Assembly (NCBI GenBank): GCA_902806015.1
Contig: CADCUZ010000088.1
Span: 1-9,552, forward strand
Direction of reading: 5' to 3'
Source of the DNA: an uncultured Rubrobacteraceae bacterium
GTDB lineage: Bacteria; Actinomycetota; Rubrobacteria; Rubrobacterales; Rubrobacteraceae
DNA length: 9,552 nt
The notes below the pieces were generated by a model that saw nothing but the letters and a program-made list of their open reading frames with translations, had not been told where the DNA came from and did not search any database. This document shows, one piece after another, positions 6,512 to 9,552 of the stretch (its first letter is position 1; each line of letters starts with the position of its first letter). Made by a program: the position numbers and the translations under genes.

Positions 6512-7929
6512 GCGTGTGCGTGAGGGACAGCTTGAGCGGCGGGACCGTCGAGGTCGGGGGGGGTGGCAAGATCGGCCTGTACGTCTGTGGGCCGACGGTC
6601 TACGACCACGTCCACATCGGCAACGTGCGGGCGCCGCTGTTCTGGGACGTGGTGGTCCGGTATCTGAGGAGCCGGGGCTACGACGTGACGTTCGTCCAGA
6701 ACATCACGGACATCGAGGACAAGATCATCAACAAGGCGAACGCCGAGGGCGTCTCCTGGAAGGAAATTGTCGACCGCTACATCGACTCCTTCCACGAGCG
6801 GTTGGCGTTGCTCGGCGTCGGGTTGCCCGATGTCGAGCCGCGGGCCACGGAGCACATCCCGGAGATGATTTTCCTGATAGAAGAACTCATCGAGGGGGGC
6901 CACGCCTACGCCCCGAGCGAAGCTAACGGCGACGTCTACTACTCCGTCGAGAGCTTCCCAGACTACGGCGCACTGAGCCACCAGCGTCCGAAGGAGATGC
7001 GGGAGATGGAGAAGGGACAGAAGGGGGACAAGAGGAGCCCGCTGGACTTCGCACTTTGGAAAGCCTCCAAGCAGGGCGAGCCCTCCTGGCCCAGTCCGTG
7101 GGGACCGGGTCGTCCCGGTTGGCACATCGAGTGCTCGGCGATGGTCGAGAAGCACCTGCCGGAAGGCGCGGACATCCACGGCGGCGGCACGGACATCCGC
7201 TTCCCGCACCACGAGAACGAGCTCGCCCAGAGCGCCGCGGCCCACCCGGAACGCCAGTTCGTCCGCGTCTGGGCGCACCACGGGATGGTGACGTTCGGGG
7301 GGTCGGAAAAGATGGCGAAATCCGTCGGCAACGTGCTCGACGTGAAGCGGGCTGTGGAACTTCACGGCCGCAACGCCGTCAGGATGTGGCTCCTCCAGAG
7401 CCACTACTCGCAGCCCATCGAGTACTCGGGGAAGATCCTGGAAGGGAAACGCCGCTCCTACGAGAGGTTGCTGCGCCTCTACCGTGAGATCTCGGACTCG
7501 GAGACGTCCTCAGACCTCTCCGAAGAACTCTCCGCCAGTCTTCTGGAGCACCTGGATGTCGCGATGCGGGACGACCTGAGCACCCCCGAGGTCATCGCGA
7601 CGCTCTTCGATGCTGCCAACCGGGCGGCGCGCGAGATATCGGACCGTCCCGGGACGAGGGGCGAGTTCGCGTCTTTTGCGGAGGCAGTCGGGGAGGTCAT
7701 GACCGTCTTTGGATTCGACCTCCCGCGGGGGATGGCGACCGAGGTGGACGGCACGCGCATCCGGTACCCTGAGGAGCCGGGCGACGAAGTCCTCGGCCTG
7801 GTCGCCAACAGGGAGTTGGCGCGGCGGGCCAAGGACTGGGCCACCGCGGACCGGCTGCGCGACGAGCTCGCCGAGGCGGGCTGGTCTGTCGAGGATACGC
7901 CGGAAGGCCCCATTTTGGGCCGCCGGTAG
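6508..7929 (+). CDS. cysS: Cysteine--tRNA ligase (CysRS)
   Basis: CysRS attaches cysteine to tRNA-Cys and is a zinc-dependent class I synthetase. The 473 residues match the usual length. Expected zinc ligands fall at C27 (YVCGPT), C209 (WHIECS), H234 and E238 (FPHHENE), as in the E. coli enzyme. The HIGH motif is HIGN (36-39) in VYDHVHIGNVR, and NITDIEDKIINKA (65-77) is typical. The signature loop is KMAKS (268-272) instead of KMSKS. The C-terminal part (about 330-473) is the DALR-like helical and anticodon region, ending in ARRAKDWATADRLRDEL, a normal CysRS ending. The related ligase MshC (mycothiol synthesis) is shorter and lacks this C-terminus, so CysRS is preferred. The ATG overlaps the gltX stop by 4 nt, which suggests coupling; GGAGGGG (6488-6494) is 13 nt upstream, a long spacing. 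In Bacillus cysE lies between gltX and cysS; it is absent here. Confidence 0.96.
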   Translation: MSVCVRDSLSGGTVEVGGGGKIGLYVCGPTVYDHVHIGNVRAPLFWDVVVRYLRSRGYDVTFVQNITDIEDKIINKANAEGVSWKEIVDRYIDSFHERLALLGVGLPDVEPRATEHIPEMIFLIEELIEGGHAYAPSEANGDVYYSVESFPDYGALSHQRPKEMREMEKGQKGDKRSPLDFALWKASKQGEPSWPSPWGPGRPGWHIECSAMVEKHLPEGADIHGGGTDIRFPHHENELAQSAAAHPERQFVRVWAHHGMVTFGGSEKMAKSVGNVLDVKRAVELHGRNAVRMWLLQSHYSQPIEYSGKILEGKRRSYERLLRLYREISDSETSSDLSEELSASLLEHLDVAMRDDLSTPEVIATLFDAANRAAREISDRPGTRGEFASFAEAVGEVMTVFGFDLPRGMATEVDGTRIRYPEEPGDEVLGLVANRELARRAKDWATADRLRDELAEAGWSVEDTPEGPILGRR

Positions 7930-7932
7930 CCG

Positions 7933-8628
7933 GTGTCGGAGATCATCTACGGCATCCGGCCCGTCGTCGAGGCGCTGAAGAGCCGTCGGAGGAGGGTTTT
8001 TGAGGTCCTGGATTCCGCGGGCAACGGGCAGGTCCGCGCGGTGGCCGGCGGCGTTCGCGTGGAGAAGGTGTCCCGCGACCGGATCGACGAGCTGGCGCGC
8101 GGCGGGGTCCACCAGGGCGTCGTGGCGCGCGTCGAGCCCTATCCGTACTCGGGGCTGGAGGAGGTCCTGGCCGTGCCGGATCCCCTGATCCTGATGCTGG
8201 ACGGCGTGACGGACCCGCGCAACCTCGGGGCGGTGCTGCGGGCGGCCGACGGGGCGGGGGCGGGCGGAGTGGTGATCCCGAAGGATAAGGCAGTCGGGGT
8301 CACGGCGGCGGCCGTCAAGGCGAGCGCCGGCGCGAGCGAGCACGTCCGCGTCGCCAAGGTGACTAACCTCAGGCGGGCGGTGGACAGGATGAAGGGGGCG
8401 AACGTCTGGGTCTACGCCGCCGAGGCCGGGGGGACCGACTACGCGAAGCTCGACCTGGACGGGCCGACGGCCTTCGTTTTTGGGAGCGAGGGGCGGGGCG
8501 TGAGACGCCTGGTGCGCGAGGCGTGCGACGGGACCGTGTCGATCCCGATGCTCGGCGCCGTCTCGTCCTTGAACGTCTCCGTGGCGGCGGCGGTGCTCGC
8601 CTACGAGGCCCGCAGGCAGAGGGGGTAG
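7933..8628 (+). CDS. rlmB: 23S rRNA (guanosine-2'-O-)-methyltransferase RlmB / TrmH-family SPOUT methylase
   Basis: This is a TrmH-type SPOUT methyltransferase that adds a methyl from S-adenosylmethionine to a ribose 2'-OH. RlmB acts on a guanosine of 23S rRNA, and its cluster position after cysS supports that target, though the substrate cannot be proven from sequence. The 231 residues comprise an N-terminal RNA-binding subdomain (about 1-75, starting with the typical EIIYGIRPVVEAL and with GGVHQGVVARV at 57-67) and the knotted catalytic domain. The latter has motif 1 (DGVTDPRNLGAVLRAA, 90-105, with N98 and R103), motif 2 (FVFGSEGRGV, 181-190) and motif 3 (IPMLGAVSSLNVSVAAAV, 204-221). The GTG start lies 3 nt after the cysS stop and puts EIIYG at the normal N-terminus. 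No good Shine-Dalgarno is seen, so translation may depend on the preceding gene. Bacillus has mrnC (Mini-III RNase) just before; here there is no room for it. Confidence 0.92.
   Translation: MSEIIYGIRPVVEALKSRRRRVFEVLDSAGNGQVRAVAGGVRVEKVSRDRIDELARGGVHQGVVARVEPYPYSGLEEVLAVPDPLILMLDGVTDPRNLGAVLRAADGAGAGGVVIPKDKAVGVTAAAVKASAGASEHVRVAKVTNLRRAVDRMKGANVWVYAAEAGGTDYAKLDLDGPTAFVFGSEGRGVRRLVREACDGTVSIPMLGAVSSLNVSVAAAVLAYEARRQRG
8618..8625 (+). promoter_or_regulatory. Ribosome binding site deciding the GTG start of the NYN nuclease gene
   Basis: AGAGGGGG at the end of rlmB lies 7 nt before the GTG at 8633. Another GTG at 8631 is in a different frame, so the spacing and frame together settle the start. 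Confidence 0.55.
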
Positions 8629-8632
8629 CGGT

Positions 8633-9127
8633 GTGTCCTCACACCTGATCCTGGACGCCTACAACGTGATCGGCGCCCTCGACCGCTACAGGACCGCCGA
8701 CTCCTTCGACGCCGCGCGCCAGCTCCTCGTCAACGACGCCCTCAAGGCCGCCGGCTGGACGGGCCGCATCATCATCGTCGTCTTCGACGCCCAGCGCGCC
8801 TCCGAGCCCCGCAAGGAGGAGCCCCGGGCCGGGGGCGCTGTCCGCATCGTCTACAGCGCCCCCGGCGAGTCCGCCGACGACGAGATAGAGCGCCTCATCT
8901 TTAAACTGGAGGGCTCCGCCACCGTCTACACCGCCGATTTCGCCCTCCAACGCACCGCCCTTGCCCGCGGCGCCACCCGCGCCACCCCCCGCGAGTTCGC
9001 CAACCTCCTCGACGAACTCCCCGTCATCACCCGCAACCCCTCCAAGCCGTTCAAGGTCTCCGTCGCGCAGCGCCTCTCCGCGGAGACGCTCAGGAAGCTC
9101 GAGGAGATCCGGCGCAAGGCCGAATAG
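8633..9127 (+). CDS. yacP: YacP/Rae1-like NYN-domain endoribonuclease
   Basis: This is a 164-residue NYN (PIN-like) nuclease domain protein. The Bacillus member of the family, Rae1 (YacP), enters the ribosomal A site and cuts mRNA during translation; the same role here is inferred from family and gene order. Likely acidic active-site residues are visible: D8 and N11 in LILDAYNVIG (5-14), D52 in VVFDAQ (49-54), D82 and D83 in ESADDEIERL (79-88), and D102 in YTADFALQ (99-106). The C-terminus (about 140-164) is a charged helix. It starts with GTG 4 nt after rlmB and is the last gene of the run, as yacP follows rlmB in Bacillus. Codon third positions are visibly rich in C compared with the G-rich radA. 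No strong terminator follows; a weak 5-bp hairpin (9142-9146 with 9158-9162) is all I see. Confidence 0.88.
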   Translation: MSSHLILDAYNVIGALDRYRTADSFDAARQLLVNDALKAAGWTGRIIIVVFDAQRASEPRKEEPRAGGAVRIVYSAPGESADDEIERLIFKLEGSATVYTADFALQRTALARGATRATPREFANLLDELPVITRNPSKPFKVSVAQRLSAETLRKLEEIRRKAE

Positions 9128-9210
9128 CGCTTCAGCTGGTTAGCCGGTCGGCAAAGTCGGCTTGTCGGGGCGTTCTTGCCGGGGTGGACACGGAGGTGCG
9201 CAAGACACGC

Positions 9211-9219
9211 TGGTAAAAT
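9211..9219 (+). promoter_or_regulatory. Extended -10 promoter before tRNA-Thr
   Basis: TGgTAAAAT matches an extended -10 (TGn plus TATAAT with one mismatch). A start about 7 nt later would give a leader of roughly 58 nt before the mature tRNA. A TGGACA (9185-9190) resembles a -35 but is 23 nt away, too far for a normal spacer, so the extended -10 would have to suffice. Confidence 0.4.
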
Positions 9220-9283
9220 CCCTGCAGCGTACGGTGTGCGGTAACGACCGTATAGGCGCTGGGAGAAGCCGACCAGCTTCAGC

Positions 9284-9355
9284 GCCCGGGTAGCTCAGAG
9301 GTAGAGCAGCCGCCTTGTAAGCGGCCGGTCGGGGGTTCGATTCCCTCTCCGGGCT
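9284..9355 (+). tRNA. tRNA-Thr (anticodon TGT)
   Basis: The full cloverleaf folds. The acceptor pairs GCCCGGG (9284-9290) with TCCGGGC (9348-9354), with one G-U at the inner end. The D stem is GCTC/GAGC, and the anticodon stem GCCGC/GCGGC has loop CTTGTAA and anticodon TGT at 9316-9318. The T stem is GGGGG/CCCTC with loop TTCGATT. The anticodon reads ACA, so this is threonine. The discriminator is T (9355), followed by CCG, so the 3' CCA must be added by enzyme. Confidence 0.95.
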
Positions 9356-9369
9356 CCGTTTGGGGCTTG

Positions 9370-9397
9370 TTGAAAAGTACTTCGCGTTTGCTACCAT
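9370..9397 (+). promoter_or_regulatory. Candidate sigma-70-type promoter before tRNA-Tyr
   Basis: TTGAAA (9370-9375, 5/6 match to TTGACA) and TACCAT (9392-9397, TAnnnT core) are separated by 16 nt in the otherwise AT-richer spacer between two tRNAs. Transcription would start near 9404, about 33 nt before tRNA-Tyr, suggesting that tRNA-Tyr and the following tRNA have their own promoter. Confidence 0.5.
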
Positions 9398-9436
9398 ATT
9401 CTGGCGCTCCGCACGAGGGTGTTGCGAGGCGTGGCC

Positions 9437-9518
<82 letters not shown>

Positions 9519-9530
9519 CAAGACGGATAT

Positions 9531-9552
9531 GCCCCTGTAGCTCAGTGGTAGA
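9531..9552 (+). tRNA. tRNA, 5' part only (isotype not determinable)
   Basis: GCCCCTG TA GCTC AGTGGTA GA is a normal tRNA 5' acceptor strand, D-stem 5' strand and D loop, 12 nt after tRNA-Tyr. The window ends before the anticodon. The start resembles some Thr and Gly tRNAs, but that is not enough to name it. Confidence 0.8.

Noticed and set aside
6328..7404. A 358-codon minus-strand open frame opposite cysS
   Set aside because: It is the antisense of a complete CysRS with all catalytic and zinc residues; the translation is rich in His/Val/Asp/Arg repeats typical of shadows.
9142..9162. Possible terminator after the NYN nuclease gene
   Set aside because: The stem is only 5 bp with an 11-nt loop and no T-run, which is too weak to call. 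GTCGGC repeats here are short direct repeats without clear meaning.
9140..9397. Minus-strand open frames across the tRNA-Thr gene containing a PERESNPRPAAYKA-like string
   Set aside because: This is the well-known false translation of the antisense of a tRNA gene, often deposited as a hypothetical protein.

Overview
The window is 9.5 kb of GC-rich core bacterial chromosome with almost every gene on the + strand. GC-rich codon usage, frequent TTG and GTG starts, a probable leaderless promoter and tRNAs without an encoded CCA suggest a deep-branching, high-GC Gram-positive bacterium. A Rubrobacter-like actinobacterium is my best guess, inferred from sequence style and gene order rather than from any search.

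Layout: (i) 1-594 is the C-terminal end of a ClpC-type AAA+ unfoldase, followed by a hairpin terminator at 618-648. (ii) 649-1310 on the minus strand is a decayed gene for a zinc-ribbon / one-TM / DUF4352-like protein, with three stop codons, two compensating frameshifts and a lost C-terminus. (iii) 1311-1522 is non-coding and ends in a -10 element just before the radA start codon. (iv) 1523-9127 is one tightly packed run of eight genes with gaps of at most 22 nt or short overlaps: radA, disA, ispD, ispF, gltX, cysS, rlmB and a YacP/Rae1-like NYN nuclease. It is probably a single operon. (v) 9128-9552 holds tRNA-Thr(TGT), tRNA-Tyr(GTA) and the first 22 nt of a third tRNA, with candidate promoters.

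The operon joins DNA-damage processing and c-di-AMP synthesis (RadA, DisA), two MEP-pathway isoprenoid steps (IspD, IspF), charging of Glu and Cys tRNAs, 23S rRNA methylation (RlmB) and a ribosome-linked mRNA nuclease family. The order matches the well-known Bacillus clpC-radA-disA-(yacL)-ispD-ispF-gltX-(cysE)-cysS-(mrnC)-rlmB-yacP block, minus the genes in brackets.

I found no convincing new defence, mobile or biosynthetic system. The points most worth checking are the decayed zinc-ribbon gene, an altered RHR motif in DisA, a short cysteine-free GluRS, and the leaderless arrangement of radA.
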